Source: JAJTHC01 sp044348005 (GTDB taxonomy: Bacteria; Cyanobacteriota; Vampirovibrionia; Vampirovibrionales; JAJTHC01). Taken from it: DNA of 64,000 bases. Below, in pieces: positions 48,873 to 58,589 of this stretch. Location: the NCBI GenBank assembly GCA_044348005.1, contig JBIKTR010000001.1, positions 148,092-212,091 of the forward strand. The letters run 5' to 3'. The notes beneath the pieces were generated by a model, which saw only the letters and a program-made list of their open reading frames with translations, was not told the origin of the DNA and searched no databases. How positions within the stretch are numbered: position 1 is the first letter of the stretch; each line of letters opens with the position of its first letter. The position numbers were made by a program, and so were the translations under genes.

Positions 48873-51611
48873 TTAAGCCAATAAGCCGTGTAACTGTTCT
48901 TCAAGCAGGCGAAGCTGTTGATTGACTTCATCTAACAAATGCTTGTTTTTGGCCACCACCTCTTCACTGGCACGGGCCAAAAACTGGGGATTATTGAGCA
49001 TCCCCAAAAGCTTTTGTTGTTCTTTACTCAACGTGGCTTCTTGCTTTTTTAAACGTCCCACTTCTTGCTCTACATCAATCAAGCCTGCGAGTGGTACCAT
49101 AATTTTACAATGCCCCACCACTCCAGTGGCCACTTGTTCAGGCTTTTGGGTGATTTGACGTTCAATGGTCAGGTCCCCCAAGGCCACAAAATGACGCAAG
49201 GTTTCTTGGGTGCGTTGAAGCACACGATAATCCTGCCCTTCAGACGCTTCAAACAAGGCATCAACAGGCTTAGAAGGCGGCACATTGTATTGCTGACGAA
49301 TTTGACGCAAGGCACGTACTACACCCAACAAAAAGCTCACTTCTTCATTCAAATTACTGTTATGGTAATACAAATTGGCCTGTTGCGGAAACGCTGAAAC
49401 ACTAATGCTGATGCCTTTCTTTAAAGGCAAACGTTGCCATAACGCTTCCGTGATATACGGCATAATCGGATGCAACAACTTCAAAATGCCTTCTAACAAC
49501 TGATGCAAAATCAAGCGCGTATTTGCTTTTAGCGCGGCATCTTCACTTTTCATAGGGGCTTTGGCGTATTCAATGTACCAATCACAAAATTGGTACCATA
49601 CAAAGTCCAGCATCAATTGAGCATATTCACCCAAGCGGTGTTCACTTAACATGCGATTGGCTTCACGCACCACAAATTCATAACGCCCCAAAATCCATCG
49701 ATCCATGTCGCTCAGCAAGGCGGTGTCGAGTTCACTGGCAATCTCGCCTGATTCTAAGTGCATAAACACAAAGCGAGACGCATTCCATAATTTGTTGCTA
49801 AAGAGCTTGCCTTGCTCAAGCTTGTCTTTAGAAAGCTTGATGTCTTGCCCGCCATAAGTAATCAGGTTGATGAGGGCAAAGCGAAAACCGTCGCACCCGT
49901 TTTCATCAATCACCACAACAGGATCAATGGTATTGCCTTTGGATTTCGACATTTTTTGGCCTTTTTCATCTCGAATCAAGCCATGAATATACACCGTTTC
50001 AAAAGGAGATTTCCCCGTCATTTGATGCCCAAACATCGTCATGCGAGCCACCCAAAAAAAGATAATATCAAAGCCTGTAACGAGCATGGAGGTGGGGTAA
50101 AAGTCTTTAAAATCTTGAGCCGATTCATCTGGCCAACCCATGGTGCTAAAGGGCCATAAACCAGAAGAAAACCACGTATCCAGCACATCGGGATCTTGAC
50201 TCCAGTATTCAGGATCCACGGGATCCGTCTCACCCACATAAATCTCTCCTGTGCTGTTATGGTGCCACGCCGGAATGCGATGCCCCCACAACAACTGCCG
50301 AGAAATACACCAGTCATTAATTTTATTCATCCACCGTAAATAATCTTTACCCCAACGTTCAGGCACAAAATGTAATTCACCCTTGTCGTAAGCGTCTAAA
50401 CACGCTTGAGCCAAGGGGGCTGTGTTGACAAACCATTGTTTGGACAACAACGGTTCAATCACTTCACCACTGCGCTGCGCACGCCCCACACGATGCGCGT
50501 GCGGGATCTTATCTCTTAAGTAGCCTTGCCCATCAAGCAGTGTTTCAACCTGTTCACGCACCTTCCAACGATCTAAGCCATGCAACGCTTGGGGAATAAA
50601 CGCCAGCGGAAGAAGTTCGGCTTTGTCGTTAAAAATACGCAGGGGGGTTAAGTGATGACGAGAGCCGACTTCAAAGTCATTGGGGTCATGGGCGGGCGTG
50701 ATTTTCAAGGCCCCTGTGCCAAACTCCATTTCAACGTAGTCATCTGCAATCACAGGAATGTTACGCCCGGTTAAAGGCAATAAAACCGTTTGCCCTATAT
50801 ATTGAGCGTAGCGTGCATCGTTGGGATTCACCGCCACGGCCACATCCCCAAACAGTGTTTCGGGTCGAGTGGTGGCCACAATAAGTTCGCCTCCGCCGTG
50901 GGTGAGTGGGTAAGCAATGTGCCATAAATAACCGTCTTCATCCGTGTAATCAGTTTCAATATCCGAAATGGCCGACTGTGTCGCTGGATCCCAATTAACG
51001 ATGCGCTCCCCTCGATAGATTAAGCCTTTTTCATACAAGTCTACAAAGGTTTTACGAACGGCCTGACTCAAGCCTTCATCCAACGTAAAGCGCGAACGTG
51101 ACCAATCTGGCGAGATGCCTAAGCGTTGAAATTGTTCTTTAATGTTGCTTTGACACGAATTTGCCCACTGCCACACGGTTTCAAGAAAGGCTTGACGACT
51201 TAGTTCATGCCGTAGAGTACCCTTCGGGTAGCCTGCTACGTCACCGGCTTTCAAGCGACGCTCAACAATCGATTGCGTGGCAATGCCTGCGTGATCCATC
51301 CCCGGCATCCACAAGGTGCGATGCCCTAACATACGATGCCACCGCGTAAAAACGTCTTGAATGGTGTTGTCTAACGCATGGCCCATATGAAGATTGCCCG
51401 TCACATTCGGCGGGGGAATGACCATACTAAAATGAGGAAGGGTTGATCGCTCTTCAGGAGGGGACTGCCCTTGGGCTTCAAACCAAGCGTTTAAGGCCAC
51501 ATCAGGCTCAAACAAGTTTTGTTCTAACCAAAAAGCGTAACAAGCCGGTTCAATCGACTGAGGATGATACGCCGTCGTTAATGCCGAATGAGGGAAGGGA
51601 CTTGGAGACAT
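48873..51611 (-). CDS. valS: Valyl-tRNA synthetase
   Basis: 912 residues from the ATG at 51611. The HIGH motif is NVTGNLHMGHALDNTIQDV, the editing domain and KMSKSKGNTIDPV follow, with the C-terminal coiled coil (EQEVGRLKKQEATLSKEQQK) typical of ValS. The frame opens 29 residues earlier, without a family match. It converges with the sigma factor gene 10 bases away. Confidence 0.96.
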   Translation of the reverse strand: MSPSPFPHSALTTAYHPQSIEPACYAFWLEQNLFEPDVALNAWFEAQGQSPPEERSTLPHFSMVIPPPNVTGNLHMGHALDNTIQDVFTRWHRMLGHRTLWMPGMDHAGIATQSIVERRLKAGDVAGYPKGTLRHELSRQAFLETVWQWANSCQSNIKEQFQRLGISPDWSRSRFTLDEGLSQAVRKTFVDLYEKGLIYRGERIVNWDPATQSAISDIETDYTDEDGYLWHIAYPLTHGGGELIVATTRPETLFGDVAVAVNPNDARYAQYIGQTVLLPLTGRNIPVIADDYVEMEFGTGALKITPAHDPNDFEVGSRHHLTPLRIFNDKAELLPLAFIPQALHGLDRWKVREQVETLLDGQGYLRDKIPHAHRVGRAQRSGEVIEPLLSKQWFVNTAPLAQACLDAYDKGELHFVPERWGKDYLRWMNKINDWCISRQLLWGHRIPAWHHNSTGEIYVGETDPVDPEYWSQDPDVLDTWFSSGLWPFSTMGWPDESAQDFKDFYPTSMLVTGFDIIFFWVARMTMFGHQMTGKSPFETVYIHGLIRDEKGQKMSKSKGNTIDPVVVIDENGCDGFRFALINLITYGGQDIKLSKDKLEQGKLFSNKLWNASRFVFMHLESGEIASELDTALLSDMDRWILGRYEFVVREANRMLSEHRLGEYAQLMLDFVWYQFCDWYIEYAKAPMKSEDAALKANTRLILHQLLEGILKLLHPIMPYITEALWQRLPLKKGISISVSAFPQQANLYYHNSNLNEEVSFLLGVVRALRQIRQQYNVPPSKPVDALFEASEGQDYRVLQRTQETLRHFVALGDLTIERQITQKPEQVATGVVGHCKIMVPLAGLIDVEQEVGRLKKQEATLSKEQQKLLGMLNNPQFLARASEEVVAKNKHLLDEVNQQLRLLEEQLHGLLA

Positions 51612-51732
51612 GAGGGGGACACTCTCTATAGAAATAACAAAAGGGTTATAGGGCTTATTATCACACAAATAAACGAGAAATGTAACAAAACAAGGCAAAA
51701 AACGGCCTCTTCTGTTACGATAGCTTCATATT

Positions 51733-51762
51733 TTGTCACGCCAACCATGTTTACCGTATAAT
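51733..51762 (+). promoter_or_regulatory. Sigma-70 promoter of the LysM gene
   Basis: TTGTCA (51733-51738) and TATAAT (51757-51762) are 18 bases apart. Transcription from here gives a 5' untranslated leader of about 180 bases. Confidence 0.6.
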
Positions 51763-51867
51763 ACAGATTATCCCTGTTGTCAGGCACTATTTTCAACAAA
51801 GTTCTTTCCCCTCAACACTTTAAACACTCGTTTTTGAACCGCTTTGTTGAACCGTCTTTCCCATTTT

Positions 51868-51883
51868 AGTGATTATAATCACT
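51868..51883. promoter_or_regulatory. Perfect 16-bp palindrome, operator-like
   Basis: AGTGATTATAATCACT is its own reverse complement and lies 67 bases before the LysM gene. It also contains a TATAAT. It could be an operator over a second promoter. Confidence 0.5.
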
Positions 51884-51950
51884 TAAGTTTACCCTTATCT
51901 TATTTACCTATTGCTCGTAAATAGATTTAATTTAAAAAAGGAAACCCATT

Positions 51951-52529
51951 ATGGCGACTCCTTCTGTAGAAACCCCTTTGAATGAAAGTCGAATCCCCTC
52001 TGAAAACTTGGGTGTTTACTTGCGCAACGAAAGTAGCGCCTCGACTTCGGCTCAAAAAGAACTTGATGTGCTATGGTCTCAAAATACAGACCCCCAAGTT
52101 CTTTCTGATATTAAAGAAGAACAGCACCCCTTATTAACCTTTGTGGCGGGTTTACTGACTGGTTTAATTTTAACCACCTTGTTCTTTTGGGTTTTTAATT
52201 CACGCCCACAAACCCCTTCCATTGATGCCGTCACACAACAGGTGCCTCAAGAACAGAGTAAAGAACAACCCAAAGCCGTGGTGTCGCCTCCTATTGTAAA
52301 AGTAGCCCCTAAACTCAACGCGGAACCCACGCCTGAACCGACAGGAGAAAAGGCGGTTAAAGCGACGATGTACACCGTTAAAAATGGGGACACTCTAGGA
52401 GGCATAGCGCATAAGTTTTACGGAAGCTACTCCCCTGATTATGTTGCCCGCTTGAAGAAAGCGAATAATTTAAAGAGCGATGCCTTAACATTAGATCAAG
52501 AATTGGTGATCCCCCCTAAAAACTATTAG
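51951..52529 (+). CDS. Membrane-anchored LysM-domain protein
   Basis: 192 residues. A cytosolic N-terminus of about 60 residues precedes one transmembrane helix (LLTFVAGLLTGLILTTLFFW), a Pro/Glu linker, and one LysM domain at 140-190 (YTVKNGDTLGGIAHKFYGS, ANNL, LVIPP). It should bind peptidoglycan in the periplasm. A long upstream leader has a promoter and a palindrome. It converges with the nucleotidase gene, the two overlapping by 4 bases. Confidence 0.85.
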   Translation: MATPSVETPLNESRIPSENLGVYLRNESSASTSAQKELDVLWSQNTDPQVLSDIKEEQHPLLTFVAGLLTGLILTTLFFWVFNSRPQTPSIDAVTQQVPQEQSKEQPKAVVSPPIVKVAPKLNAEPTPEPTGEKAVKATMYTVKNGDTLGGIAHKFYGSYSPDYVARLKKANNLKSDALTLDQELVIPPKNY

Positions 52530-54145
52530 GGTGAAGACTGGTTGGATCGTTGAACAGAAGGTGCTTGGTGCGTTGCGTCATACAACGACTGGGTACTTAA
52601 AAATTTAAAGGCCTTGCCGAGGGTCACTGCTTGCGTTTCAGAAAGCGACACAGGCCTTTGCGCGACTTTGTACTGCTTTAAGATCTCAAAGCCATTACCG
52701 CCTTCGGCTAAATAGGTGTTCACACTCACCCGAAGTCGCTTTGAGGCTTCTAAAGGGCGCCCTGTGTGAACATCCAACAACGCTTGCACACGTTTACCAA
52801 CAGGGGCCTTGGGATTAACCACCGCAATAATACCTGAAAAATGAAGGTACCCCCCCCAGTTAGGATCGGTGTCCACTTGACTAAACCCCTTTTCAAGCAC
52901 CGCTTGAAGTTGTTTGGACGTCAAGTTCAGCGTTACTAGGCCGTTGTTAAAGGGGAGTATCTGCCACAGGTCTCGTTGACTTAATACCCCAGCAAGGATG
53001 ATTCGGTTGCTACGAATGCCCCCGCTATTGATGAGCACAACATCCGTTTTGAGGTAACAACGCAGGATTTCAGCCATTTGTTGAGCGGTGGGGCTGTACA
53101 CGCCTCGAAGCGCGTTTTGCTGTAAGTTCCACGCCACGGGGAGGGTTCCTACGGTTTCGTCTAGGCTGGCTAAATGAATCGGTGTTGTTTCAAGCACTTT
53201 GGCTTCAAAGGCCTTGTCTTCAGGGAACTCCGCGGGGGTTAGGGCCGTGACTTCATAATGCCATTCGGCAATAGCGGTTTCTTTCCTCAGAAGCCGATTA
53301 GCGAGCGTCTTACCAGGATTAAAATTGAGTTGCAAATGCCCCACCGTGCGAGCATCGCTGTCTAACTTAATAATCGGTACACCATTGATCACTTGCAGTA
53401 ACTGGTGATGATCATGCCCCCCTAAAATAACATCAATGTTCGGCACCGATTGTGCCAAACGTCTGTCTTCCGCGATATTTAAGTGGGTGAGCGCAATTAC
53501 GGCATCGGGCTTTTCGTGTTGAATCCATTGAGGTAACAGCGTTTTGGCGGTTTCAATAGGGTCTTGAATCGACATATAGCGGGCGATATTATTGAGCTGA
53601 GAGGTTTCAGGCGTCAATAAGCCAAACACCAAAATCCGTTTGCCTGCTTGTTCCAAAACGGTATACGGCTTCAGGGGAGTCAAGGCCAGTTGAGCGTTTG
53701 GAAAAACTTGCACGTTTGCCGCCAACCAAGGAAAGTGAGAGGCGTTTATCGCCTTGACTAAAGCCTCTTCGCCAAAGTCAAACTCATGATTCCCCAAACT
53801 CGCCACTTTAATGCCTAAGGCGTTCAAGGCCTGTACCATGTGCAAGCCTTGGGTCAATTGGCTGTCGCTAGAAGGAGACAGTAAATCCCCCGCAAAGAGC
53901 ACCTCACTTTGAGGGAAGCGTTCATGCAAGCGCGTTAAATAGGTTGAAAAGCGACTTAAAGATCCTGTTTGCTCTGAAGGATAAGGCTTCCATTCGTACA
54001 CGTCATTGATGGCCACGACGTTGACGCACGTTTGGGGGGCTGGGCAATGAAACTTGGGTGTATTTTCTATCGCCCAAGCAGAACCAAGGCCCATCAGCGC
54101 GCCAATTAGGCCAAGTGTTAGCGTCCACAAACATTTTTTCAACAT
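52526..54145 (-). CDS. Periplasmic 5'-nucleotidase/metallophosphatase, UshA family
   Basis: 539 residues with a signal peptide (hydrophobic to about residue 25, cleaved at AWA). Metal-binding motifs are FAGDLLSPS (GD), LGNHEFDFG (GNHE) and GGHDHHQLL; the C-terminal 5'-nucleotidase domain carries LINSGGIRSNR and a substrate loop ending VNTYLAEGGNGFEI. It probably dephosphorylates exogenous nucleotides in the periplasm. AAAGGG precedes the ATG by 8 bases. Confidence 0.9.
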   Translation of the reverse strand: MLKKCLWTLTLGLIGALMGLGSAWAIENTPKFHCPAPQTCVNVVAINDVYEWKPYPSEQTGSLSRFSTYLTRLHERFPQSEVLFAGDLLSPSSDSQLTQGLHMVQALNALGIKVASLGNHEFDFGEEALVKAINASHFPWLAANVQVFPNAQLALTPLKPYTVLEQAGKRILVFGLLTPETSQLNNIARYMSIQDPIETAKTLLPQWIQHEKPDAVIALTHLNIAEDRRLAQSVPNIDVILGGHDHHQLLQVINGVPIIKLDSDARTVGHLQLNFNPGKTLANRLLRKETAIAEWHYEVTALTPAEFPEDKAFEAKVLETTPIHLASLDETVGTLPVAWNLQQNALRGVYSPTAQQMAEILRCYLKTDVVLINSGGIRSNRIILAGVLSQRDLWQILPFNNGLVTLNLTSKQLQAVLEKGFSQVDTDPNWGGYLHFSGIIAVVNPKAPVGKRVQALLDVHTGRPLEASKRLRVSVNTYLAEGGNGFEILKQYKVAQRPVSLSETQAVTLGKAFKFLSTQSLYDATHQAPSVQRSNQSSP

Positions 54146-54207
54146 ACATGTTGCCCTTTATAATGAGGGGTCTTCTTATACCCACCCCTACTATAATATA
54201 AAAAAGA

Positions 54208-54237
54208 CAAAAAAAAGGATGATTGTAAAATCATCCT
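54208..54237 (-). terminator. Intrinsic terminator
   Basis: AGGATGATT (54216-54224) and AATCATCCT (54229-54237) form a 9-bp stem with a 4-base loop. Read on the minus strand it is followed by a run of eight T. It ends the pilM-pilO-formyltransferase direction of transcription. Confidence 0.75.
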
Positions 54238-54348
54238 GAGTGAATAGGGTAATGATATAGGGTCAAATCAAAAAATAAATCCTTTATTTGATATGTCCTT
54301 ATTGTATCAGCTTCATTCGAAATATGAGTCATTTGTATGTTGACTATA

Positions 54349-55302
54349 CTAAAAGATGCCTAAATTGTTACATTTGGCTGTTGAATTAAAAGAGTTCAAA
54401 CTCCTTGAAACTCTTGCCAGCCAAGCCATTAAACCAATCCAGCAGGGGCATTTAAACCCCTTGTAATATAGGGCGTTTCCTGTAACAAAACCGATTTTTC
54501 CTGACACAGGATGTTCCCACTGAAAGACAGCGGAGTGATTCGGTTCACGGGAATGAAACGACTCCACGCCTAAAGCAAACCCGTGGCCCAAAGGCAGTAA
54601 GCAGGGCATCCATCCACGTACGGCTTGGGCCTGTCGTTTCAACACTTCAAAAGGCGAGGTTGGATTTAAAATCACTTGGGTAATACAGGCCAAACGGTGA
54701 TGAGAAGAACCCCATAGGGGTTGTTCTGTCGCACTTTGATGATACCCTTCTAAGCTCATGGCGTGTATTTGACTAAACACCGCTTCAAAAAGCAAGGGAA
54801 GCTCCTTCATCGTTCGTGCTTGCAAGGCCAAGCCACTCATCCCCCGTGCTATAGGTACAGAACGCTGAGCCAAAATCTTCCCTTCATCGATGCCTGCTTC
54901 CAACTGATGCAAGGTCAGCCCACTTTCGGTATCCCCCGCTAAGATACTCGCCACATAAGGATTCACCCCTCGATGGGCAGGCAGTAAAGAAGGATGCAAG
55001 TTCCACACCTTCATTGGGGGCAAGGACGCTAAAGTTGTTGCGCTTAAAATTTCTCCCCACGACGCCAAAAGAATCACCTCAGGCTTGAGAACTTCTTGAA
55101 GGTGATGTAATAGCGCGGGTTCTTGAATGCCTTGAGAACACTGAATAAAGGAAATCCCTGCTTCCTGCCATTGAACGGGGGCCTGTTCGTGCAAAGAAGT
55201 CACGACAGCCAGCACCTGAACGCGCCCTGCTTGATGATAGCCCATCAAAGCGTTCATCAACGCATGAAGCATTCGACCTTTCCCAACGACACAAAGTTTC
55301 AA
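54349..55302 (-). CDS. Formyltransferase (Fmt/PurU-like fold)
   Basis: 317 residues if begun at the TTG at 55302 (AGGAAGG 4-5 bases upstream), where the family start LKLCVVGKGRML lies; an ATG at 55374 would overlap pilO by 38 bases. The catalytic Asn-His pair is in VWNLHPSLLPAHRGVNPYVA, with EAGIDEGKIL for the Asp region. The C-terminus has a formyltransferase OB-like tail (GIGLMAWLARVSRSLNSF...). It resembles methionyl-tRNA formyltransferase or a sugar formyltransferase; def is not adjacent, so the substrate is uncertain. Confidence 0.75.
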   Translation of the reverse strand: MKLCVVGKGRMLHALMNALMGYHQAGRVQVLAVVTSLHEQAPVQWQEAGISFIQCSQGIQEPALLHHLQEVLKPEVILLASWGEILSATTLASLPPMKVWNLHPSLLPAHRGVNPYVASILAGDTESGLTLHQLEAGIDEGKILAQRSVPIARGMSGLALQARTMKELPLLFEAVFSQIHAMSLEGYHQSATEQPLWGSSHHRLACITQVILNPTSPFEVLKRQAQAVRGWMPCLLPLGHGFALGVESFHSREPNHSAVFQWEHPVSGKIGFVTGNALYYKGFKCPCWIGLMAWLARVSRSLNSFNSTAKCNNLGIF

Positions 55303-55336
55303 GCATCCTTCCTGACTAGATGCCTGACTGTAAGCT

Positions 55337-56308
55337 CTAGCCCGCGGGTGGGGCAGGCGTTCCTGAATTGGCATCTGGTGTTATTGTAGCAGGAGAAGAA
55401 GCTTCGGTGGGTGAAGCCCCACTACTCAAGAAAATATCAACGGTTAAAGTCATAATCAATGGTGTGTTGGCTTTTTTAGAAGAATCCATAAAAAATGGCT
55501 TGACGAGTTCTGTTGGAGAAGAAGGAGGCGTCACTGAAGCGGGAGCTTCTGTTGTGGTGGGAATAGATGGCTTCGGAGGGGTGCTGCCTAAGGCTGAAGG
55601 GGGAGGAACATTTCTAAATAACAAGACACTCGGCGCTTCTGGATCCACCTTGAGTTCCACCCCCTTAATCCCCACGAATGGGGAGTGAATAGCCACTTTT
55701 CTCAAAAAGTTGACTAGTCCAAGATATGAGCCTTGTATGTCTATTTTATACGTGTACAGTTCCGCAGGTATATTCAAATTAAGTGGGGCCAGTTCAGCGA
55801 CAGAAAAGGGGGCAACTTCCGAACTAAAGAGATTCTTTGTTGCAGCAGCTTGAGCAGGAGGCGTTGCTGGCGTTCCAGCAGAGGTATCTGTAGAGGAGGT
55901 ATTCAATACTTGTTCCACATGAAAAATAGACACTTGATGATGCGGTTCAGGCAAATTGAGTGGATCGGCACTTAACGCTTCTAATTCTCTTAAAAAGTTA
56001 AAAATCTTCACAGAAGCAATTTCCCCTGAGGCAATTGTCAATAGATCTGTGGTATTTTGATCCGATTCGCTTTTCAGTTGCACCAATAAAACATCTAACG
56101 CTTCTTTGTCTTTCAGTTCTTGTTTTTTAGCTTCAACCTCTTTGTCAATTTGTGTGGCAGAAGCCAGCACAGAGGGAAACAAAACATTAAAAGCAATCAA
56201 TAAAATCACGACAATCCCCGTTACTCCCAATAAGACTTCAGGGGTTTGAAGGACTTTAGTAAAAGCGGGATGATTAGGACCAAAGACGGCACTGGCTGTT
56301 TTTCTCAT
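55337..56308 (-). CDS. pilO: Type IV pilus inner-membrane protein PilO
   Basis: 323 residues from the ATG at 56308 (AAAGG 8 bases upstream). One N-terminal transmembrane helix (VLLGVTGIVVILLIAFNVLF), a coiled coil (DKEVEAKKQELKDKEALDVL) and a ferredoxin-like domain (YKIDIQGSYLGLVNFLRKVA) match PilO. The C-terminal 110 residues are Pro/Ser/Thr-rich. PilO partners PilN in the pilus alignment complex. It follows the PilM-PilN fusion by 32 bases. Confidence 0.8.
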   Translation of the reverse strand: MRKTASAVFGPNHPAFTKVLQTPEVLLGVTGIVVILLIAFNVLFPSVLASATQIDKEVEAKKQELKDKEALDVLLVQLKSESDQNTTDLLTIASGEIASVKIFNFLRELEALSADPLNLPEPHHQVSIFHVEQVLNTSSTDTSAGTPATPPAQAAATKNLFSSEVAPFSVAELAPLNLNIPAELYTYKIDIQGSYLGLVNFLRKVAIHSPFVGIKGVELKVDPEAPSVLLFRNVPPPSALGSTPPKPSIPTTTEAPASVTPPSSPTELVKPFFMDSSKKANTPLIMTLTVDIFLSSGASPTEASSPATITPDANSGTPAPPAG

Positions 56309-56340
56309 GGGTAAAACCTTTGTTAAAATCAATCAATTAA

Positions 56341-57963
56341 TTAATGATTCGCTGGGGCAAGGCTAGGGGGTGGAGACGAAGTAGGAGGTGTGGCTTCTGT
56401 AGTGGATTCAGCACTTGCATCAGCACCTGCTTGAGCTTGCCATTTATAGTAAACATCCGCACTATTCACCTTGTCTAAGCCACTAGGCGGCGTGCCAGCT
56501 GTTGACGCTGAGGTTGTTTCGGGCTTAACGGGAGATAAAGAAGGCGTTACGCCTAATGAAGTGGGCTGTACTTGGGAGTAAGTTAATTTTTCAGCCAGAA
56601 AGGGAGGTTGTATCTTCTCAAAATAGCCGGCAATTTCTTGCCCATTTTGGCTACCCCCTTCTAGACGTAAAAAACTTTTACCATTCACCGCTTGCAAAGA
56701 AAGCGAATTGAACCATATTGTGCTAGGCAACTCTTTTTGCACGGAAGTCAACCATTTGACCACTTGAACATTAAAATCACCATAACGTTTCAACCACAGC
56801 TTTTTGGCATAAATTTCTGGCGAAACCACAGGGGCCTTGTGATTGATGATCTTCTTATTCACCTCTTCCAAACCTAAACTTTTACTTAAGTTTATAGCAG
56901 AAAGCACACCGTACACTGAAACAACCAACACTAAAACCAAAACGTTCGCCGCGATGGCAAAGGGTAGAATCTTGGTACGGCAATCCGCCACCATTACTTC
57001 AAGTTGACGTTCTCGAGGGAGCAAGTCTAAACTTCCAAATGAAGCCAATTCCTTAAACATAGTAGCCCCTAAGGCTTCAACCGTACAAGGATATAAAGGC
57101 TTTTTTGCCCCTAATGAAGCAATCGTTTCAGGATTTTGTTCAACCAACACCACTTCATCAAACTCTTCAAAAGCGCTTGCCAATAATTGCGGAGACACTT
57201 TGGAATTATTATGCACCACAATGACTTCATTACAATTCTGTAGCAAGTCACTTAGCGTACTAATATCTTGCTGTAAATCGCTTACTAGATCCGACGCATT
57301 AATGTTCTGAGCCGAGATAGGCGCTTCAATCAAACTGGTGATGCTTGCTCCTTCTAGCACTAAAATCGTGGAGTTCGTTTCATTTAAAATGGAAAGGAGT
57401 CGTTTTTGACCATCATTAGCCAAGGTTCCCGTACTAATCAACCCTTTTATAACGGCCGTCACATTGCTTTCAACCGAATAAATGCTGATTTTGAGTTGAT
57501 CCAAAATGCCCAAAATAGTGGTCAACGCAGAAAGTGGGTACGCCGTATACACACAGTACTCGTTTTCAGCGTCTTCCATATTTAAAAACAACCAATCTAT
57601 GGCGGGTACTTCACGCCTAAATAAAACAGAACGTTCTGCTTCACTTAAAAATAGGGCATGTAAGTCTTTGTCATGCATGCCAGATGGCAAGGCAAGCATA
57701 CGCGTATAAAAACTAGGCAATACCAAAGTGACGGGCAAATTAGGCGGAATGTTCAGTTCTTGAAATAAAGACTGAACACTTTCCATAAAATTATCAGACA
57801 CTAAAACGGATCGAGTGTTTAAATCAATACTACTAATTGGAATATACCCTGCATTGATAATTTGACCAGACTGTGTGTTGACCCACACTAATTCAAGCCT
57901 TGAAAAGTCAGATGAAAAGACTAGAGACACAACGCCGTTTTGGGGGGTAGCTAAAATCATCAT
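56341..57963 (-). CDS. PilM-PilN fusion, type IV pilus assembly
   Basis: 540 residues. Residues 1-320 resemble PilM (actin-like ATPase; LPVTLVLPSFYTRMLALPSG and paired domains), then a transmembrane helix at about 335-355 (LPFAIAANVLVLVLVVSVYG) and a PilN-like coiled domain (KKLWLKRYGDFNVQVVKWLT). PilM and PilN are normally separate proteins that bind each other through the PilN N-terminus, here joined. The C-terminal 90 residues are Pro/Thr/Ala-rich. It is followed by pilO. Confidence 0.75.
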   Translation of the reverse strand: MMILATPQNGVVSLVFSSDFSRLELVWVNTQSGQIINAGYIPISSIDLNTRSVLVSDNFMESVQSLFQELNIPPNLPVTLVLPSFYTRMLALPSGMHDKDLHALFLSEAERSVLFRREVPAIDWLFLNMEDAENEYCVYTAYPLSALTTILGILDQLKISIYSVESNVTAVIKGLISTGTLANDGQKRLLSILNETNSTILVLEGASITSLIEAPISAQNINASDLVSDLQQDISTLSDLLQNCNEVIVVHNNSKVSPQLLASAFEEFDEVVLVEQNPETIASLGAKKPLYPCTVEALGATMFKELASFGSLDLLPRERQLEVMVADCRTKILPFAIAANVLVLVLVVSVYGVLSAINLSKSLGLEEVNKKIINHKAPVVSPEIYAKKLWLKRYGDFNVQVVKWLTSVQKELPSTIWFNSLSLQAVNGKSFLRLEGGSQNGQEIAGYFEKIQPPFLAEKLTYSQVQPTSLGVTPSLSPVKPETTSASTAGTPPSGLDKVNSADVYYKWQAQAGADASAESTTEATPPTSSPPPSLAPANH

Positions 57964-58128
57964 AGGGCGTTCTATTATTCCTCTTTTTCAAAAAATGTCC
58001 ATTATGAACACTTGGGTATTCTTTCTCTATGTATTTACTATACGTCAGTCTTCGTGTGTCCCCGTAAAGGGTGGGGTAAAAATCACTTACATGAAGGAAG
58101 TTCTATCACTCTCACTGCCTGCCCCCTT

Positions 58129-58236
58129 CCCTTTTTTTAAAAGCTTCCATTAGATGGGGCGCGACACAGCCAAAAAACACCCCCTAGAATTTAGAGAACA
58201 AAGCCCCCCATCTAATGGAAGCTTTTAAAAAAAGGG
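58129..58236. repeat. 31-bp perfect inverted repeat
   Basis: 58129-58159 and 58206-58236 are exact reverse complements of 31 bases (arms from CCCTTTTTTTAAAAGCTTCC to GGGG), with a 46-base spacer. A cruciform or a very stable RNA hairpin is possible. It sits in a 600-base intergenic stretch between pilMN and rlpA. Confidence 0.85.
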
Positions 58237-58439
58237 TTGCCTTTCTATTGGGCTATGCTAATATAACATTGCGGAACGCCTTGAATGCTTTGGTGTGCAT
58301 AAAGCACTTATTAAGCCGAGTATTTATCGCCTTTCGATGCGGCTTAGGCTGCGAACTGTATGCGGAAAAGACGGTGGATAAACCCCACTTTCGACCTAAA
58401 CCACGGAAGCTTTATGAAGCTCCCCTGAGTTTTGACTGA
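58215..58439 (+). CDS. Possible small ORF, 74 codons
   Basis: An open frame starting in the right arm of the 31-bp inverted repeat (MEAFKKRVAFLLGYANITLR). It has no ribosome site I can see, and the long stem would hide the start. The C-terminal part is basic with Cys pairs but fits no family. I doubt it is expressed; it is listed because the spacer is otherwise empty. Confidence 0.2.
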   Translation: MEAFKKRVAFLLGYANITLRNALNALVCIKHLLSRVFIAFRCGLGCELYAEKTVDKPHFRPKPRKLYEAPLSFD

Positions 58440-58589
58440 TGACCGAGCATTTCCCCATTGCGGTTACCCCCTTGTGAAATAATACAAGGCACAATTGAAT
58501 CCACGGTAAGAGCTGTTTGGTCATTCAACGGTAGCGGTGATGCTATACACGGAGCATTTAAGTTTAGCAAGTACGGAGATTCCAGCCTC

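Noticed and set aside
57875..58153. 92-codon plus-strand frame overlapping the start of pilM-pilN
   Set aside because: It is antisense to a clear gene over most of its 5' half and has no family match.
58129..58236. Invertible promoter flanked by the 31-bp inverted repeat
   Set aside because: The 46-base spacer is too short for a usual invertible segment, and no site-specific recombinase gene lies nearby.
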